A stretch of DNA of 64,000 bases from Kingdonia uniflora (GCA_014058105.1 JACGCM010002669.1:186001-250000), one strand, 5' to 3'. Counted from the first letter of the stretch, positions 30,641 to 41,893 are shown. Notes: generated from the sequence alone by a model not told the origin. A program made the numbers and translations.

Positions 30641-31189
30641 CTCACTAAGCTCTTTTACCGCAAAGTTTTTCCCCATTCTGGCCTAAAATGGAGTTGGGAA
30701 TAGGTGAGGAGACTAGAGAAGGAAGTTGGAGCACCAACGTTGTCAGTGGCCAGCGGCTGGTTGTATGCCTAGGATTGGTGGCGATTACCGGTTGACTAAC
30801 TCTAATGGTGTTTAGCTTTTGATAGGGTGTTTAAAAGAGAGAGAGAAGATAGAAATGAGGTAGAATGGGTGTGATCCCTGTTGTATATATAATGAAAGCC
30901 TATTAAAGTTCAAATTTTTAATTTGAGAGTAGCATTTGTGTAAATAGGGGAACCTTGGGTTGAGTAGTGGAAGACCAACTCTTAACCCCATGTTCCCATG
31001 TAAACCAAATTACATGGGTACGATCTTAAGATTTCTCCCATGATTTAAGTGGGAAATTCAAATGCCTCGCTTTCAAATTCAAATTAGTAATGGAGGGGCA
31101 TACTTGACATTTACCTATGTTCTAATATCTAGAAGGTTTATAAGTGCACCCATGCTCTAAATAGTGTATACCATAGTGCTAGACCAATA
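30641..31189. other. Unassigned spacer with an Athila-LTR-like GC-rich patch
   Basis: Around 30746-30800 the words GTGGCCAGCGGCTGG and GGTGGCGATTACCGGTTG resemble the GC-rich part near the Athila leader/LTR copies (18945-18990, 20150-20195, 35893-35955). A short degraded LTR piece is possible. The rest is AT-rich with no gene signal. Confidence 0.25.
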
Positions 31190-31328
31190 TGTGCGCCCTT
31201 CTTGAGATATATAGTCCCACATCGGGCACATATATCCTTGCAACTCAAAATATAAGATCATGGGGCTACTCCTCTTATTGCCAATTGGTTTTAAGATGGA
31301 AACTCCAGTTCTAATATTGGTATCAGAG
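31190..31328 (+). repeat. Probable LTR end and iMet primer site of a small or decayed copia-like element
   Basis: AGTCCCACATCGG at about 31215-31227 is followed by CTATTCCT-like CTACTCCTCTTATTGCC, then TGGTATCAGAG at 31318-31328. That succession is typical of the end of plant TRIM/copia LTRs followed by an initiator-Met primer site. The LTR start is not clear, and no partner LTR or coding region was found to the right. Confidence 0.45.
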
Positions 31329-32749
31329 TTATATCAGAGCTATATCAGAGCCATGTAGTTTGGTGACAGTTGGTACCAGTGTAAGGCTCGTTATGCCTAA
31401 GCTTATCAGAGCTGCTGTTAAATGAAGATATATAGCTCTTGATAGATGATCCAAGCATAGTTGTGAATGCTTGTAGAGTGAGTTGCATACTTGTCAATTA
31501 ATATTGGAAGCGTGATAAAATGCTTCATATCAAAGCGCGAGATTGCTCAAGTTTAAATGTGCTTTGGATAATGACGCTAAGAAGAAGAACTGATGTTTTA
31601 GTTGGATATTGTAGCCTATATCGTCAGATATCTCTAAAATGTTGGCCAGTATATTAGATACATTCTATGAAGCATAATAGTAGGGTAATCTAGCGGTTGT
31701 ATTTGGTATTGAATCCCCATTCGCACTGCGGACGATGCCTTAAATTCTCAATAGAGATCGATATAGTCAGTATTGTATGCCAAGGACATACGTATTCACA
31801 AAGCATGGTTAGTTTGAATTCCCTAGTGCCTACAGATGAATGAAGTATCCTGATTGATACTCGTTCAGATTGTCTCAAGTTGGACATAGCTACGTTCCAA
31901 AGTTGAACGTTATGATCCAAAAATGAAGCGGCGAGAAGACATGATTTGAGTCCTAAGATATGCACTCCGTGATTTTCGTCTGTGTTGACGATGTTTTCAA
32001 AGTTTTCTCTAGAATATGCGACATGAACCGCAACCCCTCCAAGTTGGGTTTTTGCCTGCTTGTAGGTTTGTCGACAATAACACAGATACTTGGACACGGT
32101 TTTACTCGCCCCAAGAAGGCAAGAAGCTGAGTGATACATGTTCTTTGGCTTTGCAGTTGAGCTTCAGGTGTGTCATTGTGAGAACACTTATGCCAAGTTG
32201 ATCCTTGTTATTCCACAAGATGGACTAAGATCGTTTCAAGCCCATAAACCGGTAAAGGTTCATGTTTTTAAATCATAATAAGTTACATATCTGTTGGAGA
32301 ACATAGTTGGGCTACTCTTTGTTGTGCGGGCTATCTCAGATATGGTCTTAGACGGATCGATGCTCTATGATAAAAGATCCTGAACGGAATTGGATATTAA
32401 TCCCAGTTTCATGTTACATGGTGGCTTGCATTGATGGAGTATCTCAAGAAGATCGCATCTGAATGATCGATAAAGAGTTGTCTATATTTGTAGAAGGTAG
32501 TTTAGAGACTGAGAATAGGCTACACTTCAGATTTTGGATAGTTGCCCTAGTATGAAGGTCGATCTCCAAATTTGTTAGCAGTTGGAAGTGGCGAGCCTAT
32601 GAGTTTAGAGTTATAGGTGCAATGGCATTATTTTGTTTCTAAATTCCTTAAGTTACTCATAGAAGAGTAGGGATGAAGAAATGGAGAAACACTTCAACAA
32701 TTAATCCATATAGTTGTCCAGGGGAATGGCACACTGGACAACTTAGATA
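31329..32749. other. Unassigned 1.4-kb stretch
   Basis: It may be the interior of the element whose primer site is at 31318, or decayed gypsy pol. A 149-codon frame (32139-31690, reverse) has no recognisable motif. No other signal is visible. Confidence 0.25.
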
Positions 32750-33230
32750 ATATAAGTGGGTATCTTTGAATAATGAGGACCTAACCCAATCTGAAGTATC
32801 TTTATGATTGTCTGTTTATCGACAGAATAAGCTTCTAAGTAACTACGTGATAACGCCTCAGGTATTTTCTCATTAGTTATGCCTCTGCAAATGATATGGT
32901 CTGAACCCATATTATAAAGATATGTCTCATCCCATGCATAGTTCTTAACCTCTTGTAGAAAATCATATATTTCTTTTGGGGAGCAATGGTGAGGTAATTT
33001 TTCATGTTAAAAGATATGTCTTTATTTCTTAGTACCATGGTCGTACCAGCGATTTAGTGTAGTTGCTCTACTCTTGCAATGACAATTAGGCAAGGCGATT
33101 TGCAATGACATTCTTTGAATACTTCATCCGGTGGATCTCAGTGTCAAGGATTTTCTAAGCTTAAATGATTTTACTTTGGAGATTTCAATGACACTATAGT
33201 ATTCTGTTTCACCTGATGTAAAAGCATTTT
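32750..33230 (-). pseudogene. Athila RNase H end and integrase zinc-binding remnant
   Basis: Translation reads PKEIYDFLQEVKNYAWDETY then LYNMGSDHIICRGI, which fits the gypsy segment before the HHCC finger ('FL-DV--Y-WDEP-LYK---D-I-RRC'). DKQTIIKILQIG follows ('KTA-K-LQ-GFYWP'). Stops and frame changes are frequent. Upstream pieces (TEIHRMK…) correspond loosely to the 'EIRDK-G-ENVVADHLSR' linker. No functional domain remains. Confidence 0.5.
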
Positions 33231-33239
33231 TTTTTTGAG

Positions 33240-33740
33240 GACGTTCAGCGTCGTTTTCATACTCCCTAGGGATAATGTTAGCACGCCTAACTGACAATTC
33301 ACTACTGCATGTGCAGTTGCTAGGAATGGTCTTCTTAGAATGACTGGTGTATCTTTTTATGGATCTAATATTTTCTTAGTTTTTAAGATAACGAAGTCAA
33401 CTGGAAAGTCTAAACCTTCAACTCATATAAATATGCCCATTAATATCCCTCTTGGATACCTAATCTAATTATTTGCCATTTGTAAGGTCATCTTTTTTTA
33501 CTTTAAATCTCCAAGTCCCAATTGCTGATAAACATGGTATGGAAAGACATTAACACTCACCCCCAAATCTAGAAGTTCGTTGTCAATTTGGTACTCACTT
33601 ATGGTGCACGAGATTGTGGGACAACTGGGATCTCTAAGCTTTAGTGGTGTAGCTATCTCCATGAGAAAAACCTTCTTATTGATGTTAAGATTCCTTTTTT
33701 GTGCACATGCTTCCTTTAGGAATTTTGCATATGATGGCAC
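33240..33740 (-). pseudogene. Athila protease region
   Basis: The frame 33740-33498 starts MPSYAKFLKEACAQKR and carries MEIATPLKLRDPSCPTISCT and LLDLGVSVNVFPYHVYQQLG, an excellent fit to Athila protease ('MPSYAKFLK-IL-KKR', 'P-KLKDPGSFTIPC-I', 'LCDLGASINLMPLS'). The Asp of DLG is kept. Below 33498 the fit continues with a frame change (RPFLATAHAVVNCQLGVLTL), ending at the poly-T near 33230, where RT should follow but does not. Confidence 0.8.
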
Positions 33741-34164
33741 TTACTTAATAACTTTGAGTAGGGAAATATTGACGTGAACGTGTTTAAATGTATCCACTAA
33801 CTCATCATAATGTAGGCTTGAAATCCATGGTTGTAGCCTTTAAGGATATGGAATAGGCGGTACATACTCCTTTGGTGGACTCTGGACTGGTGTTTCATCT
33901 GATTATGGGGTTGACTCAACTCTAGTTATTTTATCCTATTACTGCTCATAAACTGGCATTTCTACCTGATTATCGACAGCCTTGCCACTCCTAAGGGTAA
34001 TTATGGCATTATAATGCTTAACAGGTTTTGTGATCTCACTCGATTTTATGCCATACAACCCTTTTAGATTTGCCTCAGACTGACTGGGTAATTTTCCTTG
34101 TTCACGACTTGCAAAATCTTTTACAAATTGTGACATAGTCGTGTCCAACTGACTTACTCATTGA

Positions 34165-34600
34165 TTAAGGTGTTAAGGGAGTGATTTTTTTGTTGAATAA
34201 AGGTTTCAAGTGTTCTCTCAAAGCTCCCGATCCTCTTTGTATTGGTTTGTTGAAGTTGATATTGCTGCAACTGGTACCATTGTTATTGCAGTTGTTGGTA
34301 TTGTTGCGGTGGCCTTTGGTATTGCTGTTGTTACATGTTGGAGTTACCAACTGGTCATCCATGATGTGGTCCAGTTCTAAAAGACAAGTTGGGATGTTGA
34401 GGTACAAAGGATCAGAACGAGTTGTTGGGATTCCCTTGATTGTACGTGTTGAATGTGTTAACTTTCTCATCTTGCATTTCCTGATCAGGCTGGATAGTAC
34501 GACAGGACTCTAGGATATGAGTACTACTACTATAGTAACTACATGCCTCTTCCTGAGCTGGAGGTGGAGTTAGTTTGATGAAGGCGTCGTTCATCTTCTT
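34165..34600 (-). pseudogene. Athila gag C-terminal/linker remnant
   Basis: The frame 34594-34412 contains QEEACSYYSSSTHILESCRT, a degraded knuckle ('CE-CG--H----C') at the usual place downstream of Athila gag. The Asn/Thr-rich tract in frame 34470-34165 (NNSNTKGHRNNTNNCNNN) is the low-complexity linker that follows. It is continuous with gag above and with FASREQGKLPSQSE near 34110 ('SQPG-LPS--E' in the family) below. Confidence 0.55.
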
Positions 34601-34743
34601 GAGTAGGCTTGTTTATGAATGGATAACAGCTAGGATTATGGTATTAGTGTTTAATTCAAGAAGTCCTCCTTTCTTATGCCTGCACTTTCTCTAAATAGGG
34701 TATTTCTGTTCATATAAGTTATACCCATGGTTTGAAAGAGTTC

Positions 34744-35336
34744 TCAAACTTCAGTAAAGGTCTTACGCATTATGGAACCTCCACAAGTGGCATCCGCCAT
34801 ATGTTTGCTTATTTGGGACAACCCATTGTAGAAGCCATTCTCTTGCTGCCATAGATCTAGTACATAATGCGGGCACTTAAGTAAGAAACTTTTGTATCCC
34901 TCTGAATAGTCGTAGAAATGTTCTTCTTCCTTTTGAGAGAAAGTGTGAATTACGTTACGTAAAAAGATCATTTTGTTAATAAGGAAGAATTTCTGCAAAA
35001 ATCCCTTTTGTAACATCTCAAAAGTGGTGATGGTTCCAAGGGGTAGATAGTACAGCAAAATCTAGGCCTTATCCTTGATGGAAAAGGGAAAGAGGCATAG
35101 CTGCATATAGTCATCTGTGCAATCATTGTTGAGAAGTATAGAACACAGCTCCTTAAACTCAGTGAGGTGAAGATAATGATCATCATGATTGTGATCGTAA
35201 AAAAAAGGTAAGGTGCTGATAATACAATTTTTAGTTCAAAATGTTGCGCTCTAGCAGGAAGCTCAGGTAAAGTAATGCAAGAGGGGTTTTTCCTAGGTAC
35301 ATGACTAAAATATTTGACTAGGGTATTGGTAGCCAT
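34744..35336 (-). pseudogene. Athila gag, copy 2
   Basis: It starts MATNTLVKYFSHVPRKNPSC at 35336, equivalent to the MARKTLAEY start in copy 1. A frameshift around 35220-35060 moves the reading from frame 35336-34968 to frame 35058-34744, which reads LPLGTITTFEMLQKGFLQKF, FYDYSEGYKSFLLKCPHYVL and FYNGLSQISKHMADAT. These are the Athila gag segments 'LPPGSITTWEEL…FL-KFFP', 'Y-YWERFK-LL--CPHH' and 'FY-GL'. This copy retains the C-terminal half that copy 1 has lost. Confidence 0.8.
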
Positions 35337-36140
35337 TAGTCTGTCTTGCTTTAGCAGATGTTATCGTCTATCCCAACCACGGGGTTTTCTAACTTCCATG
35401 GAGTAAACTAGCATTGGGTCTTCATGATTTAAATAGTTTCCCTCGCGAGATCAAAATCTAATAAACGAATTATCTAACCTAGGGGTCCTAACTATTTATC
35501 TTCTAAATATTAGTAATTTATAAGATAACACACTACTGCTCTTAATTTTAATATTATTAATAAAAGGCCTGTGTTATACTAATAAATATCTACTAATATT
35601 ATATAAGTTATCCTAGGAACTAACTAAATTATGTTATATAATTTTTTTTTTTTTTTTTTAAATAATTAATAAATAAAGACCTCAATTTTGAGCCTATACT
35701 GGGGTACCGCAACCTTTTAACCCTGTTTATCGCTTTCGTAAGAGAAATTTACCTTTGAAGCGTGAAAGTGAAGAGAGGTTTGTCACAAAGATTAATTTAT
35801 TCATCAATCTGAGAGAACATAAACAATGCATTGATAAGAGATTATATCTAACTAAGGTCAGGGGAACAAAACCCAAAAATATGGGAGTCAAGGGTGCTCA
35901 GTGGCCGTCAATTGCTGGTGGCAAGCCTTTGTCTGGCGATGATTGCTAGTTGGTGGGACTCATGTCTCATTAAATTTTTATCGTGTGTTTATGAGTTTAA
36001 GTGAACTCTAACCTTAAGTCAATCGTACTGATTTCTTATCCTAATAGAGACCTATTTAGCCTACAAAAACCTAAAAATTAGAGAAATCCTACGTTAAACC
36101 TAATATATGATTTCTATATAACCTAGAAATTACCGTTACC

Positions 36141-36158
36141 TCCCCGACAACGGCACCA
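36141..36158 (-). other. Athila primer binding site (tRNA-Asp type), copy 2
   Basis: Reverse strand TGGTGCCGTTGTCGGGGA, two bases from the LTR end at 36161. One substitution relative to the tRNA-Asp complement, at a different base from copy 1. Confidence 0.8.
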
Positions 36159-36160
36159 TT

Positions 36161-36985
36161 TGATAGACCATCGTTAGTCTAGTCAAAATACTACTTACTA
36201 ATTAATGTAGTAAAAGGGCAAGTATGATGTCAATCCACAGAGATGTATGATATTCTAAGGTAAACTAAAATCTAGGGGAAATAAGGTTTGTTTTGTTAGA
36301 CTTCCACGTTTAATCATGATGTTGTAATTCAAATATTAAGGGTAACTGGACATTCAGTTTCCATTTTATATTAGTATACTAGGGAATAATTTAATAGGTT
36401 TTTAGTATTTTCTCCAAATTCTCTTTTTTTAATCGAATTTGAGGGGTTTTGATTTTTTTTCTAATCTTTCCACAAAGAACAGATCAGAGAACCTAATCCA
36501 TCAAGATCTAAACTCAAATCCTAGGTTGCTAACCTAGGGCTTAATCCTCCTTTTTCAAAAGCCAGAATAATTTCTAGGTCCAGAGGTCACTAAGTGGACT
36601 GAGAAACCAGTTCCTTATTCTGAACACTAATATCTCTTCCATGTTAGAATTGTTCTCATCCTCTAATAACTTTTATAGTTCAGGAGAGTTGAAGAAAAAC
36701 CTTAAAAAGTGATCAAAGACCTTTAGGTCTGACCTAGTTCCTGTAAAAAAAAACCCTTACATACACCTATAGAGATTCTTCCTCAGATCTAGTATGAGGG
36801 GATTATCCCTGCAATATTTTAATAATCATAAATAATTGAAGAACAAGATCTAACTTTTATTAAATCTTTAAACTAAGTTTAGAGATACAAACTTAGTTCT
36901 CAAGCTCTCCTAAACCCTATAAAAATCAAAAGTAGGTTTGGAGATGGAGAATGGAGCATTAAATTGGAATACCCTGATCTTGAAA
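36161..36985 (-). repeat. Athila LTR, copy 2, first part
   Basis: + strand TGATAGACCATCG…, parallel to 19207-20050 of copy 1. It is interrupted at 36986 by a gag-only LTR element and resumes at 40246. Confidence 0.75.
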
Positions 36986-37460
36986 TGATAGGTCATGGGT
37001 CGTCACACCCACGACCTAGGTGCACAATTTTGTGAACGGTCTCTATTTTTGTTTCTTATGTTAGTTTATTTTAGGATAATATATTTTGTTCTAGAGAATC
37101 CTCTAAAAAGGGATTACTCGAGTAGTTTCCTATTTTAAGAGTATAGGGAAAGAGGTGGAGATCACTTATATATAGGAGATCCTAGGGTGTGAGGTATGTT
37201 ATGTTGAGTATTGAGAGAAAGGGAAGAGCCCTATGAGATCTAGAGAGAATAAAGATAGTTTGTAGTAGTATTTTGATTAAGTAAAAGAGATCGTTCTTCA
37301 TTGAGTACTTCTGCTGCAGTGATTTTCGGTATTGCTATAGTGATTTTAGTGTCTACTACAGTAATTTTTGCATACTACAATGATTTTGCATTTGCTACAG
37401 TAATTTATGCAGATAATTTTTTACAAAGATGGGAAAGAAAACACCAAATAAGGTTTAACA
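36986..37460 (+). repeat. 5' LTR of the gag-only element, expanded
   Basis: It aligns with 39902-40245 up to ~37310 (TATA box near 37170, TTATATATAGG), then carries five ~20-bp repeats. It may end at …GGTTTAACA near 37460. The exact end is uncertain because the expected primer site is not recognisable. Confidence 0.6.
37311..37412 (+). repeat. Five-unit ~20-bp minisatellite in the LTR
   Basis: Units built on GCTACAGTGATTTT plus 5-8 variable bases start at 37311, 37334, 37355, 37374 and 37394. The partner LTR lacks them, so they expanded in this copy or were lost in the other. Confidence 0.7.
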
Positions 37461-39059
37461 ACCAACTCAATGCGAATGATTGAAGACGATAGAAGAATCC
37501 AATGCGTTACTAGTATAATCCAGTAATAAGCTTGCCGCCTCGCCCAATTTGATGTAAAAAAAAATTAAAGCAATATTGGTAGTGGTAATATAAAATCTGG
37601 CAAGAGTAGCCTCTTCGAAAGTTGTGGGGGATGATATAGATGGTAGCGAGGGAGGGTAAAGTAAAATATGAGGGAGAACTCTTCCTATGGAATCATTTAT
37701 GCGCGACGGGCGACTAGCAGACATCAATCCTATGAATCCGCCGCCATTGTAAGTAGTAGGCCATGGGAAGGACGTTATGTTTATCCGAAATCATGTTAAG
37801 AGATTAGTTCTGGATGGGGAGAAGACCCAAGGTTTGGGGCAGGGCATGGCAGGGGCAGGGCACAGTAGGCACAAAGTAAAACAGCGGTATCTTGGGGGTA
37901 AGGCATGCACAATCTAGGACAGGGCATGCCATTGCATGATGTGCATTTGGGTGGCATGTTGCACATGGCAGCCACATGCACCAAGCATGTGGGCACTTCT
38001 GTTGATCGAGCAGGCTTTGCCAATGCAAACCAGGACCAAATAAGGAGCCAGGCTTGGGCCATCGACCCAGAAGGGGACGACGCCCAAACCCAAACACAAC
38101 CAATCATTCCAACTATGTTACCCTGGTCCACAATTCATCTTCCCCAACCAACATTACTACAGGCACAAGTTTTTTACTCGCAGGCAATAAAGGGTAACAA
38201 CGAAAGAGAAACCTCGACCACCATGACTTTGTTACCCACGTCACTGACGTCGACAGTCAATGCCACTCAAATTACGATACCGAATCCCACTCCAACAACG
38301 ACCTCAATCGGCGCTACTCCAGTTTTGATACCGACTCCCACTCTGACAGTGGCCTCAATCACATAAATTATAAGAGGAGCACCGGCAATGCTTTCAATCT
38401 CTCTTCCCACGCAGACGGGGTTTGTGGTATCTCTTCTAACGGCGATACCATCTTTTTCGGTACCCCCAGTATCTCACTTAGGACCACAAATGTCGGTAAT
38501 TCTGATAATGAAAGTGAGTATGAACGTCTAGGGGAACGCATAGCAGAGGGACTTTGCTTTGCATATTCATCAATGGGAGTTGGGCAACGGTGTCGGCAAT
38601 AATAAAAGGAGTGGAATTGGCCATTCAGGGGTAAATAGTGGAGATTGGTGGAATTTAGAACCGAACATTGTGGAATAGATACCCATAGGAACAACATCTT
38701 ATCTACCTCCATGACTGTAATGGCCACATACACCTCCGCAAGGACCTCGTTATTCTAGACTGGTATTTTTTAGAGACAATGATCTAGTAGACAGGGATTT
38801 TCGACTAAAAATAGGTAATGGGATGATGCTGAGTAGAGGGGACATGAGGATATGTATGGTTTCCCTGATAGGAGAGGTAGAAGGTGTGGCAATACTCTAA
38901 ATAATTTTGGTACTCGTTATCACACTAACATTAACTGTCATCCGAATCAGGGTATTGGAGCTATAAAATACGGACAACAACCACATTATGATACTCAGGG
39001 GTATGACTACCAGGGAAACCCAGAGAGTCAGGTCACGAATGCCATAATTTATGCATTCT
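37461..39059 (+). other. Interior of the gag-only element upstream of gag
   Basis: It contains a GC-rich patch at 37810-38100 with repeated GGGCAGGGCA words and overlapping open frames on both strands, then Pro/Thr/Ser-type frames (37905-38366) and low-complexity DNA. No domain is recognised. The unusual base composition may mark captured DNA or a long gag leader. Confidence 0.4.
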
Positions 39060-39890
39060 AGAATCTAAACTCTGACGTGAAGATTAACATGCCAAATTTT
39101 GAATGGAAATCAGATGTGGATGGTTTTATAGATTGGTTAAATAGGGTTGATAAGATGTTGGCATTCAAAAAGTGTACTGGACAGAGGGCGGTGACTCTGG
39201 TAGAGACAAAGCTGACAAGATACACACTAAACTGATAGGAAAATATGTACCGGCTATAGTTAGCCAGTAGTCATGACTACATCACTGATTAGGAGGTTAT
39301 GAGGGATGAAATGATGGCTCATTTTATCTCGAGCACTTATGAGAATGAGAGTGTTGTTAAACTTCAGACCTTACGTCAGGGGCAGAGTTATTCTGTAGAT
39401 GATTATGTTATTGGCTTTTACATGCTATTATCGCATGTTGTTTTATCTGAGTTTGAGGCACAACGGGTTAGTCATTTTCGCTTGGGTCAGACAAAGCGCA
39501 TTTAGGATGAGATGATTTTATTCTCTCCACAGTCCTTATTAGAGATAGTAGAAATAACTCGTAGAGTTGAGAATAAGCTAAAGCTATCAGGATATCCATC
39601 TTCTTAAGCACTCGTTGTAATGACCTCGATACCGAATTCTATAGTACCGGCAGTTGGGGGTAAACCAGCAGAGATTGTCAGGACATGCATTTGTTACAAT
39701 TGCGGGAAGACTAGAGATATAAGAGGTAAGTGTCCTAGTCTACAAAAAGTGAGAATGCTTATTTTCCAGTAGTTGCATGATCACGTCGATAAGGCCCTAG
39801 AGCAATTGTTTAGTCAAGAATATGAGGACGCAGAGGTGACAACAGTTGATCTTCCGTCTCCTTGAATTTATGGACAAATCTTTCAATGAG
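39060..39890 (+). pseudogene. Ty3/gypsy gag remnant of the nested element
   Basis: The translation reads DVKINMPNFEWKSDVDGFID, WLNRVDKML, then after stops EVMRDEMMAHFISSTYENE, VVKLQTLRQGQSYSVDDYVI and RVENKLKLSGYPSS. This fits the gypsy gag pattern ('DIP-F-G---P--F-DWL', 'W--M---L---F-P--Y', 'L---RQG--SV--Y---F'). A knuckle reading CYNCGKTRDIRGKC near 39690 keeps the cysteines but lacks the His. At least five in-frame stops are present. The resemblance is to CRM/Reina-type chromovirus gag. No pol follows. Confidence 0.75.
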
Positions 39891-39901
39891 GGGGAGAGTT
39901 G

Positions 39902-40245
39902 ATAGGCCGTGGGTCGTCACACCCATGACCTAGGTTCACAGTTTTGTAACTGGTCTCTATTTTTGTTTCTCATATTCATTTATTTTAGGATAATATATTT
40001 TGTTCTAAAAAATCCTCTAAAAAGGGATTACTCTAGTAGTTTCCTATTTTAGGAGTATAGGGAAAGAGGTGGAGATCTCCTATATATAAAAGATCTTAGG
40101 GTATTAGGTATATTATATTGAGTATTGAGAGAAAGGGAAGAACCATAGGAGATCTAGAGAGAATAAAAAGAGTTTGTAGTAGTATTATGATTAAATAAAA
40201 GAGATTGTTATTCGTAAAGTGTTTCCGCAATCTTAGAAACTAACA
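39902..40245 (+). repeat. 3' LTR of the gag-only element
   Basis: 344 bp, TGATAGGCC…AACTAACA, with TATA-like CTATATATAAAAG near 40080. It is followed by TAAAA and then Athila LTR sequence matching copy 1 at ~20040. Confidence 0.85.
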
Positions 40246-40414
40246 TAAAATATCTTAACTACCCCCTAGTCTTCTCTGCAGTAAAAGTTTGTCATTTAAT
40301 GAAAATTCTCTCTTATTAAACCACCTCAGGATGTGTGCCACAAGATCATTATTTTAGACCATCGATGGCTGGCGATCGCCGGTGAGGTGCGCTTAACCGG
40401 TGGCGATCGCTGGT
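40246..40414 (-). repeat. Athila LTR, copy 2, second part
   Basis: It matches copy 1 from ~20040 to 20195 (AGGATGTGTGCCA, ACCATCGATGG, GGCGATCGCCGGTG) and stops in TGGTGGGTAG, where TRIM-like LTR sequence takes over. About 320 bp of the LTR are missing compared with copy 1. Confidence 0.7.
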
Positions 40415-41893
40415 GGGTAGGAATAGAAGAACCCATATTATATAACGGAGGCTAGGTTATAATTTATTATCAACTTAAGAGTGAATAAAAATTCTTTTCT
40501 TATTTATTTCTACATGGCATCAGAGCGGATACGTTCATGAAGACAACTTAAAGTTTTTTCACTTCCGCCGGCAGCGGCCATTGTTGTTGCCGGATGACTC
40601 AAATGGTCGGGTTTTGGTTATCTCCAAACCAGGTTCTCCCGCTGTTTGGTTTAGGTTTGTTATGTCTAAATTTGGTTCATACTTCGATTGGTTTGAGTTT
40701 GCTATGGAGTAATAAAAAAATTATGTTCGCAAACGAGCATTTGTTTAGGGGTGGGGTGGGAGGTAGAGCTATTATTTTGGTGATCCGTATTCCTATTCTA
40801 ACTTGAATCTCTCTTTGTTATGTTAGTCAAGACACTTCTCTCTATCAAATTTGCACTTGATTATATTTTCTTGTTTTCGTAAAAGGTAAATTTTCTTTTT
40901 ATTTGGTTCCTATAGTGAGATGCGACTTTCTCACTTTGGATCAGATGAAGCTAAATTACTTTCCACCTGGATCATGAGTTTTTTGTTTTTTTCCTCGATC
41001 AATTTTCTTTCCTCTGGTAATTCTTTCCTAGAGTAATTCACTTTCTTCTAGTGATTATCTTATTTGCCAAATTCATAAATATAAATTACAAAATCAAGAT
41101 GCAATCTTTTCCTATCATGAGATGCGAGTTCTTTCTTTGAATCAGGTCAAGATGTTGAATTTATTTTACCAAGGTTATTGCTTTTAATTCTCGAGTGATT
41201 CTCTCTTCCTCAGGTGATTTTCTTTCTTTATATTCCTTAAGTGGTTTTCTTTTTCCAAACTCAAGTAATATATTTTTTTCCCTCTTACTCGAGTAGATTT
41301 CTTTGTCCTTAAGTTATTCTTTTCTTTACTTCGGTGGATTTATTTTCCACAAGTGATTATCTCTCCTCTGCATTACCTTGAGTGATCCTCTTTCTTGACT
41401 AATTCACTTACCTTAGTGTCCCTTCAAGATATTAACATTATCCTCGAGTAGGAAAGCTGGTAAGTCGGTATGTGCCACCGATTTCATAAGTACATAAGTA
41501 TAGGGAAAATGGCAAGTTGGAATGCCGCCGATTTCATAAAGGATATGTGAAGTTTTGAAGTGTTCTACTGCTGCAAAAGAATGGTCTAACATTTTTTTTT
41601 CAGCTTTAGGGGGAGCTTTAGTTCTTTATCGGTAAGGGAGTAATTGTATTTTCATTAGAGATTATCTATTTTGCTTTCTTATTGTTATTCACCTTGATAC
41701 AAATATATTATGTTCATATCAACGTGAGGGGGAATGTTGGAGTGTATGTGTGTAACAACACATATCTACTTTAGTCTCACATTGGGTAGGAATAGAAGTA
41801 GCTTAGGGGAGCCCTATTATATAAATGAGGCTAGGTTGTAATTTATTATCAACTTAAGAGTGAATAAACTTTCTCCTCTAATTTATTTATACA
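40415..41893 (+). mobile_element. Small TRIM-like or LARD-like LTR element with truncated 5' LTR
   Basis: The right LTR 41735-41893 (159 bp, TGTTGGAGTG…TTTATACA) shares its last ~100 bp with 40415-40514, the stub of the left LTR. A primer site TGGCATCAGAGCGG (40515-40528, initiator-Met type) directly follows the stub. A purine tract GTGAGGGGGAATG precedes the right LTR. The ~1.2-kb interior has no pol motifs. The left LTR has lost its first ~60 bp at the junction with Athila. Confidence 0.75.

Larger units (their letters stand above)
36986..40245 (+). mobile_element. Gag-only non-autonomous Ty3/gypsy LTR element nested in the Athila LTR
   Basis: LTRs start TGATAGG at 36986 and 39902; the right one ends ACTAACA at 40245. 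Flanks read TGAAA and TAAAA (4 of 5). Comparison with the uninterrupted Athila LTR at ~20035 shows exactly this segment as extra DNA. The 3.26-kb element carries a gag remnant (39060-39870) but no protease, RT or integrase. A GA-rich tract (GAGGGGGAGAG) precedes the right LTR. The left LTR contains a minisatellite-like expansion (37311-37412) absent from the right one. Confidence 0.85.
32750..40414 (-). mobile_element. Athila-type Ty3/gypsy element, copy 2, rearranged
   Basis: Reverse-strand order from the right: truncated LTR (40414-40246, interrupted by 40245-36986, then 36985-36161), tRNA-Asp primer site (36158-36141), leader, gag (35336-34744 and remnants to ~34165), protease (33740-33240), then directly RNase H end and integrase zinc-binding region (33230-32750). 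Reverse transcriptase is missing, so an internal deletion near the poly-T at 33225-33236 is likely. The LTR is cut at 40414, where a TRIM-like element begins. It aligns along LTR, leader and gag with copy 1 (17660-20200). Confidence 0.7.

Noticed and set aside
31690..32139. 149-aa reverse-strand ORF
   Set aside because: No motif, no neighbours in the same frame, and poor context; left as unassigned DNA rather than called a gene.
37796..38366. Cys/Pro-rich ORFs on both strands
   Set aside because: They arise from a GC-rich low-complexity patch; overlapping open frames on both strands indicate composition, not coding.
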